NCBI RefSeq assembly: GCF_036320965.1
Contig: NC_092250.1
Coordinates: 13,778,100-13,842,099, forward strand
Direction of reading: 5' to 3'
DNA: 64,000 nucleotides
DNA from: Panulirus ornatus
Lineage: Eukaryota; Arthropoda; Malacostraca; Decapoda; Palinuridae
Part shown: positions 24,610 to 36,840 of the stretch, in pieces
Position numbering within the stretch: the first letter of the stretch is position 1
Layout: each line of letters starts with the position of its first letter
Made by a program: the position numbers and the translations under genes
The notes under the pieces: model-generated
The model's database searches: none
What the model was told of the DNA's origin: nothing
The model's input: only the letters and a program-made list of their open reading frames with translations

Positions 24610-27140
24610 CATCGTCTTTTATGAGTCTCCTAATTGGCTTTTTCCCACTGTTGGCTCTTCCTCTTGCAACGACGTCACCACCAGTTTTCCCGCCGGATTG
24701 GCCAAGCAAAGGGATCCGTCCCGATGAATTATTGCACGAGTTGTTATGTGCGCTGCTTCAATAGCTTTCCTCATCCTCTTGCCAAGACTTTGATGGATTA
24801 CCTTGGCGTGGTGCTTCCTGTGTGGAAGGCCAGCGAGTGTAAGGTGGTTCAGCGTTGGTGTCCGTCCGATTTACGCTCAAACAGAGTTTCCTTTAAGAGG
24901 TGTCTTGGTTGAGTTTATGTTGTGGCTTTTGGTTGGCTTCAGGTTGTCATCATCTTGTCATATTTCAGAGAAATGTTTACTGTTGACGTCATGAAATTAG
25001 TTTAAAAAAGTTGAAACGCTAGCGCGATCATGTCGCTTTTTTTTAGATTTTCTCCTCATTGGCGGATATCATATATGTATTCTCTAATCACTCGTTGGAA
25101 CTGAGCTTTTTTGATTCGCCGTCTTCGTTGGCCAGTGTCTGGGTGTCCATCTACGTTACCCATCTGTGTGTGTGTGTGTGTGTGTGTGTGTCAGGTTAAC
25201 CACTGGACAAGTTGACGTGGATTCCCAAATAGTTTCGAAGACACGGTGATTATCACATCCCGTCATTGACCTCTTCTTCATTCTGGTTAATGATTGAGGA
25301 CTAAACCACGACCCAAAGTGGCTGACGGTGACTGTAAAATACTCCAGCCTTGCGTGGACAGACGGAATGATTGAGGAGGCAGTCGAGGGAACCTGTTATA
25401 TGCAAGTCCCTTCCGTGCATGCCACAGACCAACGTAATCCTCATCGCACTAAGTGACCTGCTAAGACAGACAGAAGGATATAGGAAGGTTCTGTGCTCAA
25501 GAGGAACGTCATATACCACAACCCAGAACAGTGAGGGGAACATCCTAGTACACTACAATAGTCAGAATGTGAGTAACCTCCCAGTGAAGAACTTTTACAT
25601 AGGACACCAACCCTTCATAGGCTACTGGTGTATTCTCTTAAAGCCACACTGCAATAATAAGGGTTGCACACTTCAAAAATCCTTTGAATTACGTTGGCTT
25701 GACTTACACGTTTAAGCCAACGGCCTACAGTGCGTTTGCAACATGAGGGCGTGGAAAAACGCCGGGAATAATACTCATAAAACTCTCGATGAGACAACAG
25801 CCATCAATGTACATCTAATGCCTTAATGATACACCTACATTTATATCAAGTAATTGCATAGTATTATGGATGGCATTTTTATAAACGAACTCAACCCCAG
25901 TTTAAAATTGCAAGTCCTGTGGTGGGCAGAGAAGATCAGCGTCATCAGTAATTCATGGCGTAAACTTCGTCGTCAGCTCACGGCATCGCACCCAGTGGAG
26001 GTGACCTTTCCTTGGTAAGAGTCCCAGGGAGCAGAAACTGACTGACGGTATAACAGTCGTTGACAGACTTGAACTTCTCTCCTCCTGGAGAGTAAGGAGT
26101 GACCAGCAGACTCGCCTGTGTCGAGGAGTGGCCAGTAAGTTCGGCTGTGGTCAAGACTTAGGGACAGTTGTGTGTGTAGTGTCTTCCTCTGTCTCAAGTT
26201 CTGTTAACAGCAAAACCCTAAAGACGCGCTTGTTGTATGTCAAAATGTTGGAAAGTATTGAGGTATTGAGCAGTGGTACACAGCATTTAATAATCTATAC
26301 AGATTTCAGTAATAGTGTGCGTAGTTCGTGAATGATAAAGGAAAATGGACACAGCAAAATTAATGACAATTATAAGAACAACAACGAAAAGAGGGTTTGG
26401 TCGTTTGTTAGGATGATTGGTCGTTTGGGGTTTACGCCTGTCAGCTGCCAGCGTCATTAAACCCATCAACGTTAAACAGCTTCATCCAACCAGCTGCAGA
26501 AGCAGCTTCAACGCCTTCTTCAGGTATCAAGGATAATTTTAAGAAGACGTTTACTCTCACTGTGCACAGGGAGTATACTTCAAATATGATTAATTTATGT
26601 TGAAGGCTGGAGTAAGAGAAAAATGGAAGCCGGGACGAAGAGAAAAAGGAGAAATTAAGAAAAAAGAAAGAGTTTTACAGATATGTTGGAATATGATCTC
26701 AATATGAATTAAGTAGCAAGTCATAACCATTAAAGAGAAAAAGAGAAAACCCGTGAGCCATAACAGGGGAAAGGTGGGAAAGAAAACGGGTGTTGAGAAT
26801 AGGATGGCAAAGAAAGGATGAGGTTAAGCATATAGTGTTTGTAGAGGAGAGGGGCGGATATGGGGGGGGGGGTTAGAAAATGCCAAGCCCTGGCGTAGTT
26901 TTGTTGAAAGTGAGACGGGGATCGTGAGGGGCGATGGGGGGCGCGGGGCAAGATGGCCTGGAGCACCACTTTTAAGACTCGTGTAAGTCAAGACAGCGGT
27001 GCTTCCCGGAGTGGCTGATGTCTACATACGACTGACACGAAGGACGTGAAATTGTTTAGGGTGGGAATTCAACACCTGTGAGCCGCTAGGACACACACAC
27101 ACACACTCCTGTGTGTGTGTATACTCGTATATTTTTTTGT
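24610..27140. other. No recognised feature
   Basis: 2.5 kb of intron-like sequence with a short (GT)n at 25166-25192 and a poly(G) run at 26861. No family motif was found in any frame. Confidence 0.6.
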
Positions 27141-27149
27141 TCATGCATC

Positions 27150-27370
27150 ATACGCCATTTCCCGCATTAGCGAGATAGTGTCCAAAAAAAAAAACAGGAC
27201 TGAGCCTTAGGTGGAAGATCCTCACTTGGCCCCCTTCTCTGTTCCTTCTTTTGAACAAGTAAAAAAAGAGGAGGGGAGGATTTCCGGTCCTTCGCTTCCA
27301 GCACCTTTTAGTCTCATTCTGCGACACGCAGGGAATACGTGGGAAGTATTCTTTCTCCCCTGTTATCAGG
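27150..27370 (-). repeat. Short interspersed repeat M, left arm of inverted pair
   Basis: Full-length, more diverged copy (GCATTAGCGAGATAGTG). It is joined head to head with the copy at 27389-27608 through an 18-bp TA-rich spacer, which makes a long imperfect palindrome. Confidence 0.85.
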
Positions 27371-27388
27371 GATATATATATATGTATA

Positions 27389-27608
27389 TGGGGATAGGGG
27401 AGAAAGAATACTTCCCACGTATTCCCTGCGTGTCGTAGAAGGCGACTAAAAGGGGAGGGAGCGGGGGGCTGGAAATCCTCCCCTCTCGTTTTTTTTTTAA
27501 TTTTCCAAAAGAAGGAACAGAGAACGAGGCCAGGTGAGGATATTCCCTCAGAGGCCCAGTCCTCTGTTCTTAACGCTACCTTGCTAACGCGGGAAATGGC
27601 GAATAGTA
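27389..27608 (+). repeat. Short interspersed repeat M, right arm of inverted pair
   Basis: Full-length copy in the opposite orientation to 27150-27370, ending GCGGGAAATGGCGAATAG and followed by (GAAA)n and (TA)n. Confidence 0.87.
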
Positions 27609-27620
27609 TGAAAGAAAGAA

Positions 27621-27621
<1 letters not shown>

Positions 27622-27713
<92 letters not shown>
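27622..27713. repeat. (TA)n(TG)n microsatellite
   Basis: Follows the end of repeat M at 27608. Confidence 0.98.
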
Positions 27714-27714
<1 letters not shown>

Positions 27715-27959
27715 TCACGTCTGCCCTCCAGCTGTCATGTATGAAGAACCGAAGCCGGAGCCACCGTCCCCACAACCAAGCCATGCAAACATTTTCGAGT
27801 TTTCCCCTGACCGATTTATATGCCCGCTGACGACACGTCGCCTCCGGTGTGTGTGTGTGTGTGTGTGTAAGCGTGGTGATACAGGGCGTTTCTTCGTGGG
27901 GTGAGCACAGGGTAATTGAGGAATCATTGTTCAGTGTCTTCATTGTGGAAGTTGCATAT

Positions 27960-28120
27960 CGGGTTTGTGTTATGCGGATACTGTGTTAATGATGTGAGAG
28001 AGAGAACTTGTGTCCAGACCTCAAAGGAGAAGGTGTAACTCGTTTATGTCTGGTGGGTGTAGTTTCTGGTGGATGGATGTTTTAGTGGGGTGGTGTTCAA
28101 GACTAGTTGAACGGGAGGAG
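27960..28120 (+). repeat. Unclassified interspersed repeat U
   Basis: GGTGTAACTCGTTTATGTCTGG, read in two parts (GGTGTAACTCG and TTTATGTCTGG), then GTGTAGTTTCTGGTGG and TTCAAGACTAGTTGAACGGG. Confidence 0.55.
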
Positions 28121-28179
28121 GAAGTCATTTCATATGCTGGTATTTGAGAGAATCGAATAGAGAAACAGATGTGTATTAC

Positions 28180-28900
28180 AGACCAAAGAGTGACAAGGAA
28201 GTTAAAGAAAAGAAGTATAGAAAGCAAAAACTTGTACCACACTTTGTTGATTGCTCTTTTAAGATGTCGAGAGACACGATGAAAGATTCAATAAAATCCC
28301 TGATAGAAAAGGACGAGAGGTGAGTTATGTACGAGAGATCACCTGTGGACGTTACACCACGAGTGCTGATTTGGTAATCAGAAAGAAGAGAATCCGATTG
28401 AAAGTGCTGGAGAAAGTGAGAGTCAAAGAGAGTTTCAAAGACTTTGGAAAGAGCAGAAGTGAGAACAAAGGAGCGACAATTGGAAGGGTTAGAATGAATT
28501 CCATTATTAGGGTTAGGCTGCACGAAGGTATGCTTCTGAGGAGGAGTACTTTAAGCTCTTAAAGACGAATTAGGCGAGCAAGAACCGAAGTTAGCTCAGA
28601 GGTACGCTCTTTTAGTACTTGAGGAAGTATGCCATCTGAGCCACACGTATTGTCCACCTGGCGCTGGGAACGTGTTTGGTGGACGCTGCGCGTGGAAAAT
28701 GTAGAAGAGAATTAAGGTTCAGTGTGAGGAGGCGGGCTGGAAAACTAAACGCGGAATCATCCAAAATAGAGTTACGGGTTATTACCAGGATGCTGAAAAG
28801 GATGGCTTTATTGGTCGGAGATGTATAGACTGAGTCAGAAGACTAGAGGTAAGAATGAACTACAGAGGTTATTGGAGATGCTCATGATTAGTAACCAGAA
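28180..28900 (-). pseudogene. Degenerate LINE reverse transcriptase (Jockey-superfamily type)
   Basis: A different LINE from the RTE family. Minus-strand frames show CGSDGILPQVLKERTSELTS (near 28640), then NPSNCRSFVLTSALSKVFET (28470-28510, the NYRPISLTS RT block) and STGDLSYITHLSSFSIRDF with SFIVSLDI (28260-28330, the block leading to the first catalytic aspartate). Reading then stops. Frames change at least twice. Clade is inferred from the SALSKVFE and SDGI spacing. Confidence 0.7.
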
Positions 28901-28904
28901 AATG

Positions 28905-29800
28905 TGTAAAAGAAGAAGTCTAGTTAATGCTTTTATGTATGAAAGTGTGCTTGATTTTACGAAGAACAGTCTAGCCATGAGTTTCATGGCCCTACTTGAT
29001 CTGTCCCTGATGCGACAGTCATAAGAACACGAGCCATCAAATCATGACTGGAGGAGAGAAATATCCGGTAGAATAAGGGAAGTAAATCTCCATCCCATCC
29101 AAGAGAACCTCCACTAGATTAACAGCACAGCCGGAGGCATCCTGGCCAGCGAAGCAGTACCTGTCATAAGAAAGGTCGGTAAAGATTCTGCCGATGGATG
29201 ATGACCCACTGGTCGCTCGCAAATGGCCAGAGATGGTGTCCCGAGGGAAGACATTGTATTCCTAAGGCCCTGAAAGGGCAGTAATACTGTGTTTGTATGA
29301 TGGGGAGGTTGAGAGGTTGAGTGTAATGGACGAGTGGTCAAGACGGTGGAGAACTCTGGTGTTTATTCATTTGTTCCAAATTTTTATGGAGGGTTAAAAA
29401 AAAAAAATAGAGGACCATACATTTTTTTTTTCATTTCTTCTTGGAGCACAATGAACAGTCTTGTCTTTCTTGGAAGGCTCTTGTATAATTTTTCGTTTGA
29501 GAGAGAGAGAGAGAGAGAGAGAGAGCACAACTCGACCCAAAAAACCCGGACGAAATTAATAAGAACACAGTGTAGGTAGGAAGCGTGTAGACACACTGAA
29601 AGATTGGAAGGTGTGGGTTTTCGGTGTGGGTGCGTAGCAAAGTGGATTTCGAAGTCTTCCGTTTTTCCCCTGGCACATATTTTACAGTGAAAAAAGAACT
29701 TCAGATTTATGGGTTCAGGAAGTGGCAGATATTTTAAAGTGTTTTTGTGGATACTGCACCACGGCCTCTACGGGTTATGAGTTTATGACATACTCCTGCA
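28905..29800. other. No recognised feature
   Basis: Contains a short (GA)n at 29500-29524. Nothing else recognised. Confidence 0.55.
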
Positions 29801-29807
29801 CTGTTGT

Positions 29808-30797
29808 AAGAAGTTTACAGCATATCAAGACTCGTTTGTTGTTGACTTACAGCAAAGTAAACTTTTTCAGGGTTCGTAGTTTACAACAGAAGTTCCTTTT
29901 TTTGTTGTTGTTGACTTACAGCAAAGTAAACTTTTTCAGGGTTCGTAGTTTACAACAGAAGTTCCTTTTTTTGTTGTTGTTGACTTACAGCAAAGTAAAC
30001 TTTCTCAGGGTTCGTAGTTTACAATAGAAGTTCCTTTTTTGTTGTTGTTGACTTACAGCAAAGTAAACTTTCTCAGGGTTCGTAGTTTACAACACAAGTT
30101 CCTTTTTTTGTTGTTGTTGACTTACAGCAAAGTAAACTTCCTCAGGGTTCGTAGTTTACAATAGAAGTTCCTTTTTTGTTGTTGTTGACTTACAGCAAAG
30201 TAAACTTTTTCAGGGTTCGTAGTTTACAACAGAAGTTCCTTTTTTTGTTGTTGTTGACTTACGGCAAAGTAAACTTTCTCAGGGTTCGTAGTTTACAATA
30301 GAAGTTCCTTTTTTGTTGTTGTTGACTTACAGCAAAGTAAACTTTCTCAGGGTTCGTAGTTTACAATAGAAGTTCCTTTTTTGTTGTTGTTGACTTACAG
30401 CAAAGTAAACTTCCTCAGGGTTCGTAGTTTACACTAGAAGTTCCTTTTTTGTTGTTGTTGACTTACAGCAAAGTAAACTTCCTCAGGGTTCGTAGTTTAC
30501 AATAGAAGTTCCTTTTTTGTTGCTGTTGACTTACAGCAAAGTAAACTTTCTCAGGGTTCGTAGTTTACAATAGAAGTTCCTTTTTTGTTGCTGTTGACTT
30601 ACAGCAAAGTAAACTTTCTCAGGGTTCGTAGTTTACACTAGAAGTTCCTTTTTTGTTGTTGTTGACTTACAGCAAAGTAAACTTCCTCAGGGTTCGTAGT
30701 TTACAATAGAAGTTCCTTTTTTGTTGTTGTTGACTTACAGCAAAGTAAACTTTCTCAGGGTTCGTAGTTTACAACACAAGTTCCTTTTTTTTTGTTG
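29808..30797 (+). repeat. 68-bp minisatellite with splice-acceptor-like core, about 15 copies
   Basis: Unit: TTCCTTTTTTGTTGTTGTTG, ACTTACAG, CAAAGTAAACTTTCTCAGGG and TTCGTAGTTTACAATAGAAG. A pyrimidine-rich run followed by TTACAG is repeated in every unit. Confidence 0.96.
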
Positions 30798-31039
30798 TGC
30801 TCATGGCATGAACTCCTTCAGTGCGTTTAGATGAGGTAATTTATCCTCAAATTTGATTTATGGTTTTACTTCTTTGTTGGTACGACCTTATTACATAACA
30901 ACATCCTCCAGTGTTGTTAAGTTTACCGTCGAAACGAACACCTGTTGTGTTCAACAACTCCACCGGTGTTGCGAATTCACTTAGACTGAGTCCCTGGTGT
31001 GTGTTGACAGCGGGACATATTCATGCGAGTGGTGTGAGT

Positions 31040-31470
31040 TTGACGAATAGTTTCCTCCAGTATTTTCTGTTTACTCTCATAGTGTTATGCGCGGCAGCGA
31101 AACACATTTCTCCAGCATTGTGAGTTTACTCTCATAGTGTTATGCGCGGCAGCGAAACACATTTCTCCAGTATTGTGAGTTTACTCTCATAGTGTTATGC
31201 GCCGCAGCGGAACTCATTTCTCCAGCATTGTGAGTTTACTCTCATAGTGTTCTGCGCCATAGTGGAACACATTTCTCCAGCATTGTGAGTTTACTCTCAT
31301 AGTGTTATGCGCCATAGTGGAACTCATTTCTCCAGCATTGTGAGTTTACTCTCATAGTGTTATGCGCCATAGTGAAACATTATCCTCCAGTGTTGTGAGT
31401 TTACTCTCATAGTGTTATGCGCCATAGTGGAACTCATTTCTCCAGCATTGTGAGTTTACTTCTTAAGAAA
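31040..31470 (+). repeat. Minisatellite of 55-58 bp, about 7 copies
   Basis: Unit: CATTTCTCCAGCATTGTGAG, TTTACTCTCATAGTGTTATG and CGCCATAGTGGAAC. The decayed continuation reaches about 31840, with GTGAGTTTAC and AAGAAACTCC elements. Confidence 0.93.
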
Positions 31471-32129
31471 TCCCTTCCGTGTTGTGAGTTTGCATCATAG
31501 GAAACTCCGTATGTATTGTCAGCATGCATCGTAAGAAATTCCTTCTGTATTTTTAATGTAAACCGTAAGAAACACCAGTGGTGTGAGTTTACATCACAAA
31601 AAATTTGCGTTGTGAGTTTACGTCTTGAGAAACTTCTGTTTTGTCATAAAAAGCTCCTTTGTTGTTAGCTTACATCATAAGAAGCCCCTGTACTGGAAGT
31701 TTAATGGAATTAGAGTTAACAATCGTAAGAAACTCCAGTATTTTGCGTATGCAATCTTAAGGAACTCTCGCGAGTTTACATCATAAGCAAATCCTATGTT
31801 GTGAGCTTAGATCTTACACCAAACCCTCCAACATTTTGAGTGTGTCTTTACAGACGAGCACAGTGACGCGACCAGGTAACACCACATGAATAATATCAGT
31901 TCCAGATGAGCAACACAATCACCCAGTTAAAGCCGAAGTGTCCAGTCTTGATCAACAACTGTTTACAGAGGTTTAGACGACATACTTTAGCTCGTAGGAC
32001 AGGCTGGCTCATTCCTCTCCACACACTAGAATGGCTCGTGTCCTTTGGCAAGAGCCACTGGCTCACCGTTGAGGGGGGTAGTTCGCCCTAATCACCCCTC
32101 GGTAATTCCTGATGAATGATGAGTGGCGT

Positions 32130-32455
32130 AAAGTGTGGCAAGAGAACGTAGCCAAAAGGTAAGAATTATGTCGGCAGCGTAGCCAAAAGGTAAGAATTAT
32201 GTCGGCAACGTAGCCATAAGGTAAGAATTACGTCGGCAACGTAGCCAAAAGTAAGATTTATGTCGGCAACGTAGCCAAAGGTAAGACTTACGTCGGTTAC
32301 GTAGCCAAAAGTAAGAATTACGTTGGCAACGTAGCCAAAAGGTAAGACTTACGTCGGTTACGTAGCCAAAAGTAAGAATTACGTCGGCAACGTAGCCAAA
32401 AGTAAGAATTATGTCGGCAACGTAGCCAAAAGTAAGAGTTACGTCGGCATTGCGT
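32130..32455 (+). repeat. 31-bp minisatellite with splice-donor-like core, 10 copies
   Basis: Unit: CGTAGCCAAAAGGTAAGAAT and TACGTCGGCAA. AAAAGGTAAGA or AAAAGTAAGA occurs in every unit. Confidence 0.95.
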
Positions 32456-32623
32456 GTATCATTTTGAGAGTAGAATTAACACATGGTCTTCCCATTCGTG
32501 CTTCGTTTTATCGCATTAGTTCTGCTAAATTACGTGGCAGTTGCTGATTATGCCCAAGTCGCAGAACTTGAGTTATGGGGCGATAAAAACCGGGAGGGAG
32601 GGCCATTTTGTGAAGCGGGGCAT

Positions 32624-32626
<3 letters not shown>

Positions 32627-32701
<75 letters not shown>
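32627..32701. repeat. (GA)n microsatellite
   Basis: About 37 GA units directly before the 33-bp minisatellite. Confidence 0.98.
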
Positions 32702-32702
<1 letters not shown>

Positions 32703-33212
32703 CTATAGATAAGGCTTTCTTTATATCCTTATATTGCTCTAAAAAAAGGCTTTCTTTATATCCTTATAGTGCTATAAATAAGGCTTTCTTTATATCCTTA
32801 TAGTGATATAAATAAGGCTTTCTTTATATCCTTATATTGTTTTAAGTAAGGCTTTCTTTATATTCTTATAGTGCTATAAATAAGGCTTTCTTTATATTCT
32901 TATAGTGCTATGAATAAGGCTTTCTTTATATTCTTATAGTGCTATAAATAAGGCTTTCTTTATATTCTTATAGTGCTATAAATAAGGCTCTCTTTATATC
33001 TTTATATTGCTATGAATAAGGCTTTCTTTATATCCTTATATTGCTATCAGTAAGGATTTCTTTATATCATTATATTGCTATCAGTAAGGATTTCTTTATA
33101 TCCTTATATAGCCATCAATAAGGCTTTCTTTATATCCTTATATAGCCATCAATAAGGATTTCTTTATATCCTTATATAGCCATCAATAAGGATTTCTTTA
33201 TATCCTTATATT
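32702..33212 (+). repeat. 33-bp minisatellite, about 15 copies
   Basis: Unit: ATAAGGCTTTCTTTATATCC and TTATAGTGCTATA. It starts right after a (GA)n tract. Variants (CATCAATAAGGATTT) cluster at the 3' end. Confidence 0.96.
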
Positions 33213-33214
33213 GA

Positions 33215-34165
33215 ATCCTGAGTCGTAAGATTTGAGTAAAAGGGCTTCGGGTCAGATTTTCTTGTACCATACCGAATGCTTCCAGTGGTGAAGGCTTCGA
33301 CGTAATTGAAACCTGCTTTTATATATCGAAAATGCTGTCCAACTCATGTTTCCATCTAGGTCTCTCTCTCTGTCTATCTCACTGTCCATCTTTACGTATA
33401 TCTGACAGTGTCTGTCTATGTTTGTTTATCTGCTTAAGTATCTTTATCTACCAACCAATCCATCATTCTATCTCTCTCTATGTTTCGCTATCTGTCTCTC
33501 TCCCTGCATATCTGTCCATCTGTCTAGCCAGAGAGAGACAGACAGACAGCCATACCATCATTTCCGCTCCTCACCCACACATTACTGATGCCCCTCACCC
33601 ACACATTTTCCTCTTCATTGTAATAACTGTGGACAGGGATGACTAGTGCATTACTCCACCTTGTGAACATAAGGCTTCGGCGACAGCAGATCTTGAGGGA
33701 CTTAACACAGACAGAACTTTGCTCATATAATGTATCAGGGTCGTTTTCTATTGCCTGGGTACACTGAGGAGTGTTTATTATATTTTCAGTGGGACTCTTC
33801 TCTGATTTTTTTTATTTACTTCAGTGTATTAATGCGTGCTTGATTACACAGACGTGGCTAAGCAGATAGGCAAAAACTGTTTGCGTGTGTGTGTGTGTGT
33901 GTGTGTCACGGGTACAAATATTTAACCCCGAGGGGTCAGATTTTATTCCGTGATGGACCGAGCAAAAAAATATTGAGCGCAACAAAAGGCTATTCGTTCC
34001 GATGCGGGACGTTCGCGTGTGTTAAAAGAAGGGAGGACGTCCAGAAATATACAGCAGTGCCCGAGAGAAAATGTCATTACCTAACCCACCACGGAAAAAC
34101 AGCGAAGAATGTGCGAGGGTCAATAGGCTATGACTGACTAGCGAGGTCGAGGCTGTACCTACGAG
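33215..34165. other. No recognised feature
   Basis: TCTGTCTATC-like pyrimidine-rich stretch at 33360-33530 and (GT)n at 33885-33906. No gene motif. Confidence 0.55.
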
Positions 34166-34166
34166 G

Positions 34167-34282
<116 letters not shown>

Positions 34283-34495
34283 CTCCACCAGCTCCTTGCT
34301 CTAAACGGACGAGATACGGAGTGAGTAAGTGGGTCAAGTCTTTCGCGCGCGCGCGCGGCACACGAACACCTGATCCCCCGAAATGACAATGATCGTCTCA
34401 CAACCGAGGTTACGCTGTGGTGGTCGTGGTGGAGGGGACGACCTGAGGTGGGGTGCAGGAAGACACGACACGATGACATACTTCAGGAGGTCTTG

Positions 34496-35740
34496 TGGCT
34501 AATGATGGGGTAACATGACTACACTGGATGGGTTCGTTTACACCATGTGATTGACGAGGGGGTAACATGACTAGACTGGATGGGTTCGTTTAGGCCTGGT
34601 GTTTGAAGAGGGGGGTGGGTAATATGACTAGACTGGATGGGTTCATTTAAGCCTGGTGATTGAAGAAGGGGTAACATGATTAGACTGGATGGGTTCGTTT
34701 AAACCTGATGTTTGAAGAAGGTGGTAACATGACTAGACTGGATGGGTTCGTTTAGGCCTGGTGTTTGAAGAGGGGGGTGGGTAATATGACTAGACTGGAT
34801 GGGTTCGTTTACACCAGGTGATTGGAGAGGGGTTAACATGACTAGACTGGATGGGTTCGTTTACACCTGGTGTTTGAAGAAGGGGGTAACATGACTAGAC
34901 TGAATGGGTTCGTTTAAACTTGGTGTTTGAAGAATGGGGTAACATGATTAGACTGGATGTGTTCATTTAAACCTGGTGTTTGAAGAATGGGGTAACATGA
35001 TTGGACTGGATGGGTTCGTTTAAACCTGATGTTTGACGAAGGGGGTAACATGACTAGACTGGATGGATTCGTTTAAACCTGGTGTTTGAAGAGGGGGTAA
35101 CATGATTAGACTGGATGGGTTCGTTTACACCTGGTGTTTGACGAGGGGGGGTGGGTAATATGGCTAGACTGGATGGGTTCATTTAAACCTGGTGTTTGAA
35201 GAGGGGGTAACATGATTAGACTGGATGGGTTCGTTTACACCTGGTGTTTGAAGAGGGGGTAACATGATTAGACTGGATGGGTTCATTTAAACCTGGTGCT
35301 TGACGAGGAGGTAACATGACTAGACTGGATGGGTTCGTTTAAACCTGGTGTTTGAAGAGGGGGTAACATGACTAGACTGGATGGGTTCGTTTATACCAGA
35401 TGATTGAAGAGGGGGTAACATGATTAGACTGGATGGGTTCGTTTACACCTGGTGTTTGACGAGGGGGTAACATGACTAGACTGGATGGGTTCGTTTAAAC
35501 CTGGTGTTTGAAGAAGGGGTAACATGATTAGACTGGATGGGTTCATTTAAACCTGGTGCTTGACGAGGAGGTAACATGACTAGACTGTATGGGTTCGTTT
35601 ACTCCTTGTGTTTGACGAGAGGGTAACATGACAGGAATGGATGGGTTCGTTTGACGAGGGGGGGTAACATGACTAGACTGTATGGGTTCGTTTAACCCTT
35701 GTGTTTGACGAGGGGGTAACATGGATAGACTGGATGGTTC
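34496..35740 (+). repeat. Minisatellite of 50-60 bp, about 23 copies
   Basis: Unit: GGGGTAACATGACTAGACTG, GATGGGTTCGTTTAAACCTG and GTGTTTGAAGAG, with variable runs of G. Some unit pairs repeat as larger blocks. Confidence 0.95.
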
Positions 35741-35744
35741 CACT

Positions 35745-36690
35745 TGGCCATCAGGGCGATGAGGAACATCGTCGTATACTAACCCACATCTTCTGTTAAC
35801 CTTTAGTGAAAAACAAATGAACAATGATAACGTACAAGGGATACATATAGTAATGTATAATACGAGCAATACAGTGAGAGGATGTAGTGATGTGAATTCG
35901 AATACAAGTGAAATGAGTTCGAGACACCATAAGAAACGATTCAGTACCTTAAGAGTGTTAATTCAGACGAGGTCATTTTGTATGCAGTTCCGTGAACCAA
36001 TCCTTCAAGAGATGCAACTTTATCAAGAAATCAGTCTAGAATATTCATACCACTGTGCCGTAAATCTCGACACGTACGTGCCATTTATTACAGCGGCGAA
36101 AATTACATCGCCGCGAGAGAAGAAAGAGATACAATCCGCCTCGTAATTATTCATTTCAATTACAGAAACGAAGTCCTTGAAATAATTTGTAATTCCTGAT
36201 TGTAAGCTTCCATTTATGGGATTAGCGTGAGTCCTTGTGGAGCCGAGGTGTCTCCCACAAAGCTTGGCACAGACACGAAAACATTGATTCCGACGTTGGG
36301 TTGGTCAGTATATACTGATTGGTTGGTCCGAACCGGTCAGTTGACTTGTTCGGCCAATAGGCTGCCTCCTTATGTCAAACGACCCAAATTTCACGTGTCT
36401 ATTTTAGGAATCTCGAGTTTTGTCTATCGTCGATCATCTGCTAATATGACACGTCGTCGAATTTACCAGGGACACAACAGTATATATTACTTCCTGCCCC
36501 AGGAGCCCCTGTGTCTATATGAGGCTCCTGCAGCGCCCGGGACGCCGGCCACGTCCACTAGCTGGATCCATAGGTTATAAAATGCAGGGATATGTGTGCG
36601 TGTGTGGAGAGTGCTAGGCAAAGGAGTAGTAGGTGCTTAGTGTCTTTTTTTTTTGTGATAGCTGCATCGCAGGGAGGAAGGGTTTGGGAT
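35745..36690. other. No recognised feature
   Basis: An open + frame at 36227-36580 (117 codons) has no recognisable domain and is probably chance. Confidence 0.5.
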
Positions 36691-36840
36691 ATGTTGAAAC
36701 TCTACAAGGCTGTAAGGATGAATGATGTCATGAGAGTTAGAGGAGAAAGTGTGACTCGTATTTGTCTGGGGAGTGTGGTTTCTGAAGGGCTTATGTCTTT
36801 TAGCCAAGTTGGAGTTTAAGACTGAGTTGAGGGGGCTGTA
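36690..36840 (+). repeat. Unclassified interspersed repeat U
   Basis: GTGTGACTCGTATTTGTCTG, GGAGTGTGGTTTCTGAAGGG and TTTAAGACTGAGTTGAGGGG match the other copies in order. Confidence 0.55.

Noticed and set aside
26928..26950. A CpG-island promoter at a GGGGCGATGGGGGGCG run
   Set aside because: It is only a short G-rich run, with no TATA, initiator or downstream coding exon to support it.
29722..30027. Plus-strand frame over the 68-bp array as a repeat protein
   Set aside because: The unit is not a multiple of three in all copies, and the frame closes after three units.
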